A DNA stretch of 64,000 nucleotides, taken from the NCBI GenBank assembly GCA_965201155.1, contig OZ241752.1:2862782-2926781 (forward strand). Reading direction: 5' to 3'. A program made the position numbers and the translations under genes. The notes beneath the pieces were generated by a model that ran no database searches, was not told where the DNA came from, and worked only from the letters and a program-made list of their open reading frames with translations. Shown one piece after another: positions 45,215 to 53,453 of this stretch (positions are counted from its first letter, which is position 1; each line of letters opens with the position of its first letter). The DNA is from JANQOH01 sp965201155 (GTDB lineage Bacteria; Pseudomonadota; Alphaproteobacteria; UBA7887).

Positions 45215-45502
45215 TCAGTGGTCATGGTCCCAAGGGCTGTGTTTGACTTCGGGAGGCAGCCATACTTTCAGATAATCCTTTTGCAAGACTTTCTCACGCG
45301 CGATCTCGTCGCGGTCGGACAGTTTCGCGTATTTAGCGGCGGTAGGGCTTTTATGTCCGGCGATGTTGAGGCCCGGGGCGGACACCATGCGGATGATGGG
45401 CTGGCTGCAATCGGGGCAGCGGTGTTCGGGCTTTTCGTTCATGCCGTGCATGGTGCGATAGATCTTCTTGCACGGTTCGCACTTATACTCGTAGATGGGC
45501 AT
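45215..45502 (-). CDS. FmdB-like zinc ribbon protein
   Basis: A 95-aa protein with the FmdB zinc ribbon, MPIYEYKCEPCKKIYRTMHGM followed by HRCPDCSQPIIRMVSAPGLN, with two CxxC knuckles. The C-terminal tail (DRDEIAREKVLQKDYLKVWLPPEVKHS) is not part of the ribbon. FmdB proteins are putative regulators of amidase or formamidase genes. It lies just downstream of an amidohydrolase gene on the same strand. Confidence 0.85.
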   Translation of the reverse strand: MPIYEYKCEPCKKIYRTMHGMNEKPEHRCPDCSQPIIRMVSAPGLNIAGHKSPTAAKYAKLSDRDEIAREKVLQKDYLKVWLPPEVKHSPWDHDH

Positions 45503-45594
45503 AACTCAGCCGCCGTGTTGATTATCGTCAGCGGGTTCAAGGGGGTGGAGGCGGCGGGACAAGCCCGCCGCCTCGTGTCCGGTTCGATTCCGGT

Positions 45595-46917
45595 TTAGCC
45601 GAAATCGACGATTGGCGCCTCGCGGCCCTGATCGTTCATGGCGGTCTTCAGACCCCACATGCGTGCGGCGTTTCCGCCGAGGATCTTCGCTTTGACCTCG
45701 TCGGTGAGCTGCGGGTAGCCGTGGCCGTCCACCAGTTCGTCCGGAATCTGGAAGCGGCGGAAGGCGTCGATCTGCCACTGCGGGTTGCCCCACAGCACGG
45801 AGTCGGTTCCCCACATCACATAGTCGGCTCCGAGGTCGCGAACCAGCGTGCCGAGTACGTGGGCGCACTCGATCGGGCGGCTGGAAACGGTCGCGGCAAA
45901 GGTGGAGCCGATTTCGCAATAGAGGTTATTGCGTTGCGGCTTGAAGCCCTTCAGCGCCGCCAGCTCGTGGTGATAGGGCCATGCAGAGTGGAAGGCGATG
46001 AAGTTGAGGTCGAGGAAGTCGTCGCATGCCTTGTCGAAATCTTCGGCGTGGGCATAGCGCGCCATGAACTGGCCGAACGGGATGCCCTTATGGCAGCCGA
46101 TGTTCTTGATGCCGAGTTCGCGGCACCGTTCCCAGATCGGGTAGGCGCGTTCCTCGTCGTCGAACCACCAGCCCTTTTCCTTCGTGGAATCGAAGGTGTA
46201 GAGCTTGAGGCCGGAGATGTTGTAGTCGCTGACGAACATGTCGAGGCGTTCGAGGGTTTCCGAGACGCCCTGGTTCGGTGTCAGTCCACCGCCCATCATG
46301 ATTGTCTGCGCGGGCCAGCGGTCCTTGACCTGGGCCTGATATTCGATCGGCACCATGTCGCGTCCGCCATAGTCCTCGCGGAAGCCGAACGGGTTGAAAA
46401 CGGCCACGTCGGTGTCGCTGCCATCGAGAATCAGCTTGCCGAAATTCTCGACGTTCATGTCCGAGGTGCCGTTCTCGAGGCCCATTGCCCTGCCGAGACC
46501 GTCCAGAAGGTCCACGAACCACATGCCTTGCGGCGTGGTGTTGACACCTTCGACATAGCCTTCGGGCCGGGTGCAGACGTGGCTATGCATGTCGATCACA
46601 TAGCCCATCTTGTCCTTGATGGTGCCGGCGACCTCGTCGAGGGCGGCCATTTCCCGCGCTTCCACGTCCGACACATTGAAGAACTTCATTCCGGTTGCGG
46701 CGTTGACAGCCAGCATGGCGCCGGTGAAGCCGAGTGCGGACTTGAAGAACTCGCGGCGCGGCAGTTCGGACTTGCCGGCCATCTCGTTCATGCGCTCCCG
46801 CACATGACGGCCGAGGCCACCCGACCGGAAATAGGCGGTTCCCGATTGATAGGGATCAGCTGGATTAACACGATCCGCCTCGAAGCCTTTGAAATGGTTC
46901 AGGAAATTAAATTCCAT
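45595..46917 (-). CDS. Amidohydrolase (ACMSD-like) with an internal Tat-type signal
   Basis: The 440-aa protein has metal-site motifs of the ACMSD/2-amidohydrolase family: VIDMHSHVCTRPEGY, IGCHKGIPFG, FIAFHSAWPYHHELAAL and MWGTDSVLWGNPQW. A twin-arginine segment LPRREFFKSALGFTGAML occurs about 54 residues in, after a polar N-terminus, so the mature enzyme may be exported. Members hydrolyse or decarboxylate aromatic acids. FmdB follows downstream. Confidence 0.85.
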   Translation of the reverse strand: MEFNFLNHFKGFEADRVNPADPYQSGTAYFRSGGLGRHVRERMNEMAGKSELPRREFFKSALGFTGAMLAVNAATGMKFFNVSDVEAREMAALDEVAGTIKDKMGYVIDMHSHVCTRPEGYVEGVNTTPQGMWFVDLLDGLGRAMGLENGTSDMNVENFGKLILDGSDTDVAVFNPFGFREDYGGRDMVPIEYQAQVKDRWPAQTIMMGGGLTPNQGVSETLERLDMFVSDYNISGLKLYTFDSTKEKGWWFDDEERAYPIWERCRELGIKNIGCHKGIPFGQFMARYAHAEDFDKACDDFLDLNFIAFHSAWPYHHELAALKGFKPQRNNLYCEIGSTFAATVSSRPIECAHVLGTLVRDLGADYVMWGTDSVLWGNPQWQIDAFRRFQIPDELVDGHGYPQLTDEVKAKILGGNAARMWGLKTAMNDQGREAPIVDFG

Positions 46918-47592
46918 CGCCTCTCCTCCCCGTCATTAGAAGACGTGTTTCCCGAAGTGTTTCGGGTATGAGCCTTGTCCCGTTGGCGCCGTTCCCCGCG
47001 CATTGCTGCGCCAAGTGCAAACGCCATCTCGCGAGTCGCCTGCCGTTCGGTCGTGATCCGCGCAAACGGCGTGTTTGCGTTTCTGCCCCGGTTCGGCTTC
47101 CCGCCAGCACTGTGACTCTAGCAAAAAGAATTTCATAGCACGAGTCCTGTTTCCGGTTTTTTGGCTGCCGGCGGAAACTTTTTGTCCGGGCGGGACAGGC
47201 GATATCCGGCGCGCGACTCGGGGCGCTCCCCGGTTTGCGTTCGAAGGCTGCGCTGTGGAAGCGGGCAAGCGGCAAGTCCGTACAAAGTGGGATTTACCGG
47301 GATTTGCCGAGATTTGTACGAGACGGCATTGGCAAACGAAGTTTGAAATGCTGGTCCTTGTCACTTTATCGGTACCCGGTTTGGCTATGGAGCAGTTAGG
47401 AATAATAACAGAACATTGGTGCCTTGTCAGCCCCTGCCGGCGGCCTCGAGATGCGCGGGACGATCCGCGATGGCCGGCGGCAGCTTGACCGAAACGGGGT
47501 GTGCGGCTAGATGATGCGCGTTACGGCCCGGCGTGGCGGTGTTGTCGTTGCACCGGAGCTGCTTGCTCGCGTTTAAATTCAGGAGATAGGTG
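46918..47592. other. Long intergenic region between the amidohydrolase and rpmB
   Basis: About 675 bases lie between divergent genes. The part from 47,285 to 47,430 holds cassette B. From 46,918 to about 47,284 I find no gene or conserved motif; the frames open here have no recognisable product. The final hundred bases before rpmB contain AGGAG at 47581-47585. Confidence 0.4.
47285..47430 (-). promoter_or_regulatory. Cassette B: promoter-like block and three direct 10-mers
   Basis: Read on the minus strand, CTGACA (47430-47425) is followed by a 17-base spacer and TATTAT (47407-47402), with ATGTTCTG in the spacer end. GTTC-N7-ATTC spans 47414-47400, one mismatch to a LexA box. Eighty-seven bases after the -10, three abutting 10-mers lie at 47314-47305 (AATCTCGGCA), 47304-47295 (AATCCCGGTA) and 47294-47285 (AATCCCACTT). 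The amidohydrolase ATG is about 370 bases farther on. The layout matches the copies at 8.9 and 27.5 kb, but no clear 5' hairpin is seen in this copy. Confidence 0.5.
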
Positions 47593-47883
47593 ATGTCCCG
47601 ACGATGCCAACTGACCGGGACCGGCGCTCAGCGCGGCATGAATGTGAGCCACGCGCACAACCGCACCTTGCGGCGCTTTCATCCCAACTTGCAGATTTGT
47701 TCGCTTTACAGCGATGCGCTGGGTGAGAAGGTGCGCCTGCGGCTCACGGCTGCCACGCTGCGATCGGTGGAGCATCGCGGCGGCCTTGACAGTTTTCTGG
47801 CGAAGGCGCCCGCGCGTGAACTCACGGCGTTCGGGCGCCGTCTCAAGACCCGCATCGGCAAGGCTGCGGCGCGGGCCGGCTGA
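47593..47883 (+). CDS. rpmB: 50S ribosomal protein L28
   Basis: L28 is a 96-aa basic protein. It begins MSRRCQLTGTGAQRGMNVSHAHNRTLRRFHPNLQ, the family's conserved start, and continues RLRLTAATLRSVEHRGGLDSFL. ATG 47593 has AGGAG seven bases upstream, and a GTG one codon earlier is rejected for that reason. It lacks the zinc Cys pair of some L28 forms. Confidence 0.95.
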   Translation: MSRRCQLTGTGAQRGMNVSHAHNRTLRRFHPNLQICSLYSDALGEKVRLRLTAATLRSVEHRGGLDSFLAKAPARELTAFGRRLKTRIGKAAARAG

Positions 47884-47920
47884 AGGTGTTCCGACGCGAC
47901 CGGCGGGGATATGACTGCCG

Positions 47921-48475
47921 GTGAAACTCCTGGGCGAAATTCGGCTCGAGCGATCATTATGGCCGGCGATGCTGGCCATGGTTGCGGTCATTGCCGCCTC
48001 CAACTGGGCGGTTCAGTTCCCGATCAATGACTGGCTGACCTGGGGGGCATTCACCTACCCACTGGTTTTTCTGGTTGTGGACCTGACCAACCGGGCGTGC
48101 GGGCCGGCGCGTGCGCGGCGCGTGGTCATGGTCGGGTTCGTGTTTGGCCTGCTGGTTTCGCTCACGCTGGCGGATGCGCGCATTGCTGTCGCATCGGGTG
48201 CCGCTTATCTGGCGTCGCAGTGGCTCGACATATGGATTTTCGACCGTCTGCGGCGAGGCCAGTGGTGGCGGGCGCCGCTGGTCTCGTCATTACTGGCGAT
48301 GGCGATCGATACGGCGCTGTTTTATGGCGGCTCATTCGCGTTCACCGGGGCACCCTGGGTCACATGGGCAATGGGTGACTACGCTGTGAAGCTTGCCATG
48401 GCGGCGTGTGTGCTGCCGGCTTACCGCTTGGTCATCGTGCGCTTGCCGGACTGGCAGCCGCCGCACCCGGCCTGA
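47921..48475 (+). CDS. Queuosine precursor transporter (YhhQ/VUT family)
   Basis: This 184-aa membrane protein starts at GTG 47921 and has about five to six hydrophobic helices. The signature DWLTWGAFTYPLVFLVVDLTNRACGPARARRVV matches YhhQ-type proteins of the vitamin uptake superfamily, which import queuosine precursors. It sits 37 bases after rpmB. Confidence 0.85.
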   Translation: MKLLGEIRLERSLWPAMLAMVAVIAASNWAVQFPINDWLTWGAFTYPLVFLVVDLTNRACGPARARRVVMVGFVFGLLVSLTLADARIAVASGAAYLASQWLDIWIFDRLRRGQWWRAPLVSSLLAMAIDTALFYGGSFAFTGAPWVTWAMGDYAVKLAMAACVLPAYRLVIVRLPDWQPPHPA

Positions 48476-48480
48476 GCGGC

Positions 48481-49011
48481 TCACGCGGCCATGTATCTGG
48501 CCGGGTCTGTTTTTTTCATCTTGCCAAGCTTGCGCAGAATGCGCGAGCGCCGCAGGCGCGATACACGGTCGACGAACAGGATGCCGTCGAGATGGTCGAT
48601 TTCGTGCTGGATGCAGGTTGCCAGCATGCCCTCGGCGGCGATCACGCGCGGCGTACCGGTCTCGTCGAGACAGGCGATGCGCGCCCGCGCCGGGCGTTCC
48701 ACTTCCGCGTAGTGACCGGGCAGGGAAAGGCAGCCTTCCTCCCGCACCGAGACATGGTCGGCAGCGGCGATGATGCGCGGGTTGATCAGGCGAAGGGGCG
48801 CCGGTGCTTCATCCTCTCCGGCGAGATCGACTACGATGATCCGCTGGAGGATGCCGACTTGCGGCGCGGCCAACCCGATGCCCTGGGCGTCGTACATCGT
48901 TTCGAGCAAGGAGTCGGCGAGGCGGCGCACGGCGTCATCGACCTCCGCCACCGGCCTGGAGCGCTGTTTCAGACGCGGGTCCGGGGCGACGATGATCGGC
49001 AGCCTGGCCAT
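48481..49011 (-). CDS. def: Peptide deformylase
   Basis: Peptide deformylase removes the formyl group from nascent chains. The 176-aa protein has all three motifs: GIGLAAPQVG, EEGCLSLPG and QHEIDHLDG, providing the metal Cys and two His and the catalytic Glu. The length is normal. It lies 12 bases downstream of the class II aldolase gene on the same strand. Confidence 0.95.
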   Translation of the reverse strand: MARLPIIVAPDPRLKQRSRPVAEVDDAVRRLADSLLETMYDAQGIGLAAPQVGILQRIIVVDLAGEDEAPAPLRLINPRIIAAADHVSVREEGCLSLPGHYAEVERPARARIACLDETGTPRVIAAEGMLATCIQHEIDHLDGILFVDRVSRLRRSRILRKLGKMKKTDPARYMAA

Positions 49012-49023
49012 ATTGCGCGCCGG

Positions 49024-49788
49024 TCAATTGCGAAAGGAAGGGTCGAGGCGGTCTATCCGTCGCATGAGCGCGGCGAAGATACGATCGCATTCGCCTGCAT
49101 TTTCCAGCGCTGCGGCATGGCTTTCGCGGATGGCCACCGGCACTTCCACGAGCGGGGCGCCGGTTGCGCGCGCCGTTGTCTGGACTTCACAGGCGGTTTG
49201 CAAGCCGTACATGTTGGCAAAGGCTTCGGCCACGGTGCCGCCGCAGGTGAGCAAGCCGTGATTTCTCAGGATCAGATGGTTATGAGGCCCTATGCTGGCG
49301 ACGAGGCGTTGCCGTTCCTCGGTCCGGAAGGTGACGCCTTCGAAATCGTGATAGCCGACCCGCTCATGGAGGGCGCAGCCGGCAAAGTCGAGGCCGCCGA
49401 GTCCGTCGCGCAGCGCCGCGACGGCCATGCCCGCAGTCGTGTGGGTGTGCATGATGCAATGCGCATCATCGCGCGCGGCATGAATGGCACTGTGGATCAC
49501 GAAGCCGGCCGGGTTGACGTCATGGGGGCTGTCTTCCACCTTGTTACCGTCAAGGTCGATCTTGACGAGGCTGGAGGCGGTGATCTCGTCGAACATGAAG
49601 CCGTAGGGGTTGATCAGGAAATGCCGGTCCGGGCCGGGGACGCGCGCGGTAATGTGACCGAATATGAGGCTGTCCCACCCGAAATGGGCTGTCAGCCGAT
49701 AGGCGGCGGCGAGTTCCAGGCGCAGCCGTTGTTCTTCGGACGAAACGACCCGTGCGAACGGCGCGGATGCGGCGATAGGATTTGTCAT
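49024..49788 (-). CDS. Class II aldolase/adducin family protein
   Basis: The 254-aa protein has the family's metal-binding core CIMHTHTTAGMAVAALRDGL and LILRNHGLLTCGGTVAEAFANM, with the zinc histidines in HTH and NHGLL. Members include fuculose-phosphate and ribulose-phosphate epimerase/aldolases; substrate is undetermined. It diverges from the CitE-like lyase, and both could act on related small acids. Confidence 0.88.
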   Translation of the reverse strand: MTNPIAASAPFARVVSSEEQRLRLELAAAYRLTAHFGWDSLIFGHITARVPGPDRHFLINPYGFMFDEITASSLVKIDLDGNKVEDSPHDVNPAGFVIHSAIHAARDDAHCIMHTHTTAGMAVAALRDGLGGLDFAGCALHERVGYHDFEGVTFRTEERQRLVASIGPHNHLILRNHGLLTCGGTVAEAFANMYGLQTACEVQTTARATGAPLVEVPVAIRESHAAALENAGECDRIFAALMRRIDRLDPSFRN

Positions 49789-49908
49789 GGCTGTTCCTCC
49801 CGAGCGCCGCTATTCTATCTTCGGGCATGGGCGGGCGCAATCGGGCCTCGGCCTCACGCGGACGATACTGCGCCGGAAAAGCGTTCCCCCTGCGAAGGAG
49901 GCCTGTGC

Positions 49909-49986
49909 ATGGACAATGCTCATTTCCCTGCCGGCGGCTATCCTGCCGCCGCCTTGCCGCGGCAGGGCGTGAGGTCCGGGCCTTGA
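49909..49986 (+). CDS. Possible leader peptide upstream of the CitE-like lyase
   Basis: ATG 49909 lies seven bases after a strong AAGGAGG (49895-49901) and opens a 25-codon frame rich in Gly, Pro and Ala (MDNAHFPAGGYPAAALPRQG). It ends at TGA 49984-49986, overlapping the TTG start of the lyase (TTGA). The arrangement suggests translational coupling or a leader, since the lyase itself has only a weak site. The peptide resembles nothing I know. Confidence 0.45.
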   Translation: MDNAHFPAGGYPAAALPRQGVRSGP

Positions 49987-50840
49987 GCGCGGTGCCACGG
50001 GTCCGGCGGAGCCTGATCTTCGCGCCGGGCGACCGGCCGGCTCTCTTTCCCAAGGCGCTGGCGTGCGGCGCCGACCAGCTATGCATCGAACTGGAAGACG
50101 GGGTACCGCGCGACAAGGCCGCGGCGCGGGAAAACGCCCTGGAATGGTTTGCCGCCCCGCCGGCGAACCCGGGCGTCGAGCGCCTTGTGCGCATCAACAC
50201 GCCGCGCGGGCCGGAAGGGCTGCGCGACCTGCTGGCGATTTGCGAAGCCCCGACACCGCCGCCGGCGATCATGGTCCCGAAAGTGGAAAGCCCGGAAGAT
50301 GTGCGCTGGTTGTGCGATGTGTTCAGCGACGGTGCGCATTCCGAAATATGTTTTCACATTATCATCGAGACGAACCGGGCGCTGGAAGCGGCGCATGAGA
50401 TTGCCGCTGCCAGTCCGCGCATTGACGCACTGGCGTTCGGGGCGATCGACATGGCGGCGGAATTGCGCGCGCCGGTGGCGTGGGAGCCGCTGCTCTATGC
50501 CCGTCAGCGGCTGGTGAATGCGGCGGCAGGCGCGGGGGTTGATCTGCTTGACGCACCCTGCCTGGACCTTGATGACGAGGCGGCGCTGACAGAGGAAACC
50601 CGGCGCGCGCGTGACCTGGGATTTACCGGTCGCGCGGCTGTCCATCCTCGCCAAGTTCCGGTCATCAATGCCGTGTTCAGCCCGGATGACGAGGCGGTGG
50701 CGTATGCGCGCCGGGCACTGGCCGCGGCGGAAGCGGCGGGAGGGGGCCTGGTTGTGCTGGACGGAAAGCTGATCGAACCGCCCGTGCTGCGTTCGCTGCG
50801 CCGGGTGGCGGCGATTGCCGACCGCATGGAGGCAGGCTGA
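49983..50840 (+). CDS. HpcH/HpaI-type CoA-ester lyase (CitE-like)
   Basis: The 285-aa protein starts at TTG 49983, coupled to the upstream small ORF; GTG 49992 is an alternative. It has RRSLIFAPGDRPALFPKALACGADQLCIELEDGVP with the metal Glu, LVRINTPRGPEGLRDL, IMVPKVESPEDV, ALAFGAIDMAAEL and FTGRAAVHPRQVPVINAVF. These match CitE-like and malyl/citramalyl-CoA lyases. It probably cleaves a beta-hydroxyacyl-CoA into acetyl-CoA and an oxo acid. Confidence 0.88.
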   Translation: MSAVPRVRRSLIFAPGDRPALFPKALACGADQLCIELEDGVPRDKAAARENALEWFAAPPANPGVERLVRINTPRGPEGLRDLLAICEAPTPPPAIMVPKVESPEDVRWLCDVFSDGAHSEICFHIIIETNRALEAAHEIAAASPRIDALAFGAIDMAAELRAPVAWEPLLYARQRLVNAAAGAGVDLLDAPCLDLDDEAALTEETRRARDLGFTGRAAVHPRQVPVINAVFSPDDEAVAYARRALAAAEAAGGGLVVLDGKLIEPPVLRSLRRVAAIADRMEAG

Positions 50841-50924
50841 GGTGCGCCGTGCCCCCCCGGAGTGGCGAAAATCTGTTCCCCGATGTCGTACTTGCGAAAA
50901 CGCAGCCCTTGAGAGGAGTTGTCT

Positions 50925-51593
50925 TTGCGTATTGTGTGCCTTGACCTTGAAGGCGTCCTGATTCCCGAGATATGGGTTGCGCTTGCAGAGCGCACAAATG
51001 TCGGGGAATTGCGGGCTACCACGCGGGATTTGCCGGACTACGACGAATTGATGCGGCACCGGCTGTCGGTTCTCGACGCGCACGGGCTGGGGCTGGCGGA
51101 TTTGCGCGCCGCAGCGGCGGATCTAGCGCCTCTGGAAGGCGTGGCCTCATTTCTCGACGCCTTGCGACCGCGGGCCCAGATCACCGTTCTCTCCGACACG
51201 TTCTATGAACTGGCGTCCGTCCTGATGCCCAGCCTGGGCAATCCCATGCTGGTGTGCCACAGCCTGCGCGTTGACGATCGGGGACGCATTACCGGCTGGT
51301 CGCTGCGCCAGGCGGACCCGAAAGCGCGAGCGGTCGCGGCGTTTCAGGCGCTGAATGCCCATATTGTTGCCGCCGGCGATTCCTACAACGATATCACCAT
51401 GCTGCGGCAGGCGGATGCCGCCTTTCTGTTTTGTCCTTCGGAACCGGTGGCTCGCGCCTATCCGGAATTTGTCGTGTGCCGGGATTACCCGACGCTGCTG
51501 GGTCATATCGAGCGGGCATGGGCCAGCGCTGACATATCAGCCGACACATCAGATGCATCAGACACGGCCGCGGCAGCCGCGGCCGCCGAATGA
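50925..51593 (+). CDS. thrH: Phosphoserine phosphatase/homoserine phosphotransferase ThrH
   Basis: ThrH is a HAD-family enzyme that dephosphorylates phosphoserine and can make homoserine phosphate. I start at TTG 50925 (MRIVCLDLEGVLIPEIWVAL) with GAGGAG six bases upstream; TTG 50919 is less well placed. The nucleophile Asp is in CLDLEGVL, motif II in TVLSDTFYE and motif IV in AAGDSYNDITMLRQA. The last 20 residues are an Asp/Thr/Ala-rich tail not typical of the family. The GST gene starts 14 bases after its stop. Confidence 0.92.
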   Translation: MRIVCLDLEGVLIPEIWVALAERTNVGELRATTRDLPDYDELMRHRLSVLDAHGLGLADLRAAAADLAPLEGVASFLDALRPRAQITVLSDTFYELASVLMPSLGNPMLVCHSLRVDDRGRITGWSLRQADPKARAVAAFQALNAHIVAAGDSYNDITMLRQADAAFLFCPSEPVARAYPEFVVCRDYPTLLGHIERAWASADISADTSDASDTAAAAAAAE

Positions 51594-51607
51594 ATGAGGA
51601 GTGCTCC

Positions 51608-52237
51608 ATGATTTTGTACGACCATCCTGTGGCGCCGAATACGCGCCGAGTGCGCATCTTTCTGGCGGAAAAGGGCATAGAAGTGCCCACGCGGACGGTT
51701 GACCTGATGGCGGGGGAGAATCTCAAGCCGGAATATCTCGGCGTCAATCCGGCGGGTACGGTGCCGACGCTGGAACTGGACGACGGCACAAGGCTCACGG
51801 AATCGGTGGCGATCTGCCGGTATTTCGAGACACTTCATCCCGACCCGCCGCTGATGGGCACGGACGCGGTCGACCGGGCGCGGGTGGAGATGCGGCACCG
51901 GCAAATCGAACTTCATGGCATGATGCCGGCGGGAGAAATGCTGCGTAACCGGTCTTCCAATTTCAAGAATCGGGCGTTGGCAGGCCCCCATCCCTTCGCG
52001 CAGATTCCCGAGCTGGTTGAGCGGGGTCGGGTGCGGCTTGAGTTGTTCTTTGCGTGGCTGGACGGGATTTTGGGTGATGCGGAGTTCGCCGCGGGCGAAC
52101 GCTATACGATTGCCGACGCTCTCGCGCTGGTGGTGGTGGATTTCGCGGCGTGGTCGAAAATGGCGCCCAAGCCGGAGCAGACTCGTCTTGCGGCGTGGTA
52201 CGAGCGGGTTACCGAGCGGCCCAGCGCCAAGGCGTGA
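51608..52237 (+). CDS. Glutathione S-transferase family protein
   Basis: I start at ATG 51608 (MILYDHPVAPNTRRVRIFL), with GAGGAG six bases upstream; an in-frame ATG six codons before lies within the end of thrH. The N-terminal thioredoxin-like domain includes GTVPTLELDDGTRLTESVAICRYFE, where the glutathione-contact ESVA is intact. The C-terminal helical domain has FAAGERYTIADALALVVVDF. The 209-aa length fits a bacterial GST. Confidence 0.88.
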   Translation: MILYDHPVAPNTRRVRIFLAEKGIEVPTRTVDLMAGENLKPEYLGVNPAGTVPTLELDDGTRLTESVAICRYFETLHPDPPLMGTDAVDRARVEMRHRQIELHGMMPAGEMLRNRSSNFKNRALAGPHPFAQIPELVERGRVRLELFFAWLDGILGDAEFAAGERYTIADALALVVVDFAAWSKMAPKPEQTRLAAWYERVTERPSAKA

Positions 52238-52246
52238 GCCGGGCGC

Positions 52247-53407
52247 TCAGCGCAGGCCGAGGCCACGGGCGATGATGCCGCGAAGTATCTCCCGCGTGCC
52301 GCCCTGGATGGTGAGTTTCGGTGCTGCGAGAGTGGCTTCCGCGAGAACTGCGTCGAAATCAGGGTGATTGCCGGGATTGCGCTCGACAAAGGCTGCGAGG
52401 TCGCGCGCCGTCGCCGGCAATGCCTGCTCCCAATTCGTGCCGACATCCTTGACCACCGAGGCTTCGAGCACGGGTTCCTTGCCCTCGGCCAGCATGCCCG
52501 CAACCGAAATCGACATGCGCCGCAGTGTGTTGAGCTGGGCGGTCAGCCGTCCCAGTCCTTCGGCGGCGCGCCGGTCGGGTTCGCGGCCAAGCACGCGGAT
52601 GAGACCCGCCATGACTCGGTAGTTTTCAAGGAAGCGCTCCGGCCCGCTGCGTTCGAACGCGAGTTCGCTGGTTGCCTGCTTCCAGGCCATGTCGGCTTGG
52701 CCGAGCAGGCAATTGTGGGGCAGCAATGCGTCGTCGAACACGACTTCGTTGAATTCGTGCCCGCCGGTCATGAAGGGGATGGGATTGATCTCGATACCCG
52801 GCGTTGTCATGTCGACCAGGAATTGGCTGAGTCCGTGCCGGCGATTTTCGGCGGTCGGCGGGGAGGTGCGGAACAGGCCGATCATGTAATCGGCGCGGTG
52901 GGCGTAGCTGGTCCATACCTTGCGTCCGTTCAGGCGCCAGCCTTGCTCGGTGTGCTCCGCGCGTGCCCGGGCGGCGAACAAGTCGGACCCGGAATCGGGT
53001 TCGCTCATGCCGATGCAGAAGGCGCATTCGCCGCGAACGATACGCGGCAGGATGTCGCGTTTGATGTCATCCTGCGCGTAGCGGATGAGGACCGGTCCTG
53101 ACTGGCGGTCGGCGACGAAATGCCCTTGGGTAGGGGCGTTGGCAGCGAGCATTTCCTCGTTCACGACATAGCGTTCGAGGAAGCTGCGCTCCCCGCCGCC
53201 ATAGGCCTTCGGCCATGTCATGCCGATCCAGCCGCGGGCACCGACGCGGCGGCTGAAAGCGCGGTCGAATTTTCCTCCCATGCCGGAGCCGCCGGTATCG
53301 AGGCGTCCGGCGGCACTTTCCTCGGCCAGAAAGCTGCGCACGTCGCGGCGCAGGGCTTCCGCTTCCGGCGGCAGTTGCACGGGGTCGAAATGCAGCGAGG
53401 CGCTCAT
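52247..53407 (-). CDS. Acyl-CoA dehydrogenase
   Basis: This ACAD of 386 aa starts at ATG 53407 (MSASLHFDPVQLPPEAEALR); a longer upstream frame overlaps sequence of the next gene. Features are the FAD contact CAFCIGMSEPDSGSDLFAARARAE, WRLNGRKVWTSYAHRADYMIGL and ELAFERSGPERFLENYRVMAG. It resembles FadE-type enzymes that act with a second, shorter ACAD subunit. It should pass electrons to ETF. Confidence 0.9.
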   Translation of the reverse strand: MSASLHFDPVQLPPEAEALRRDVRSFLAEESAAGRLDTGGSGMGGKFDRAFSRRVGARGWIGMTWPKAYGGGERSFLERYVVNEEMLAANAPTQGHFVADRQSGPVLIRYAQDDIKRDILPRIVRGECAFCIGMSEPDSGSDLFAARARAEHTEQGWRLNGRKVWTSYAHRADYMIGLFRTSPPTAENRRHGLSQFLVDMTTPGIEINPIPFMTGGHEFNEVVFDDALLPHNCLLGQADMAWKQATSELAFERSGPERFLENYRVMAGLIRVLGREPDRRAAEGLGRLTAQLNTLRRMSISVAGMLAEGKEPVLEASVVKDVGTNWEQALPATARDLAAFVERNPGNHPDFDAVLAEATLAAPKLTIQGGTREILRGIIARGLGLR

Positions 53408-53453
53408 CTTGCCGTCCTGTAGGTGATTTCGCCGGGGGTGGTCGCGGCCGCGG

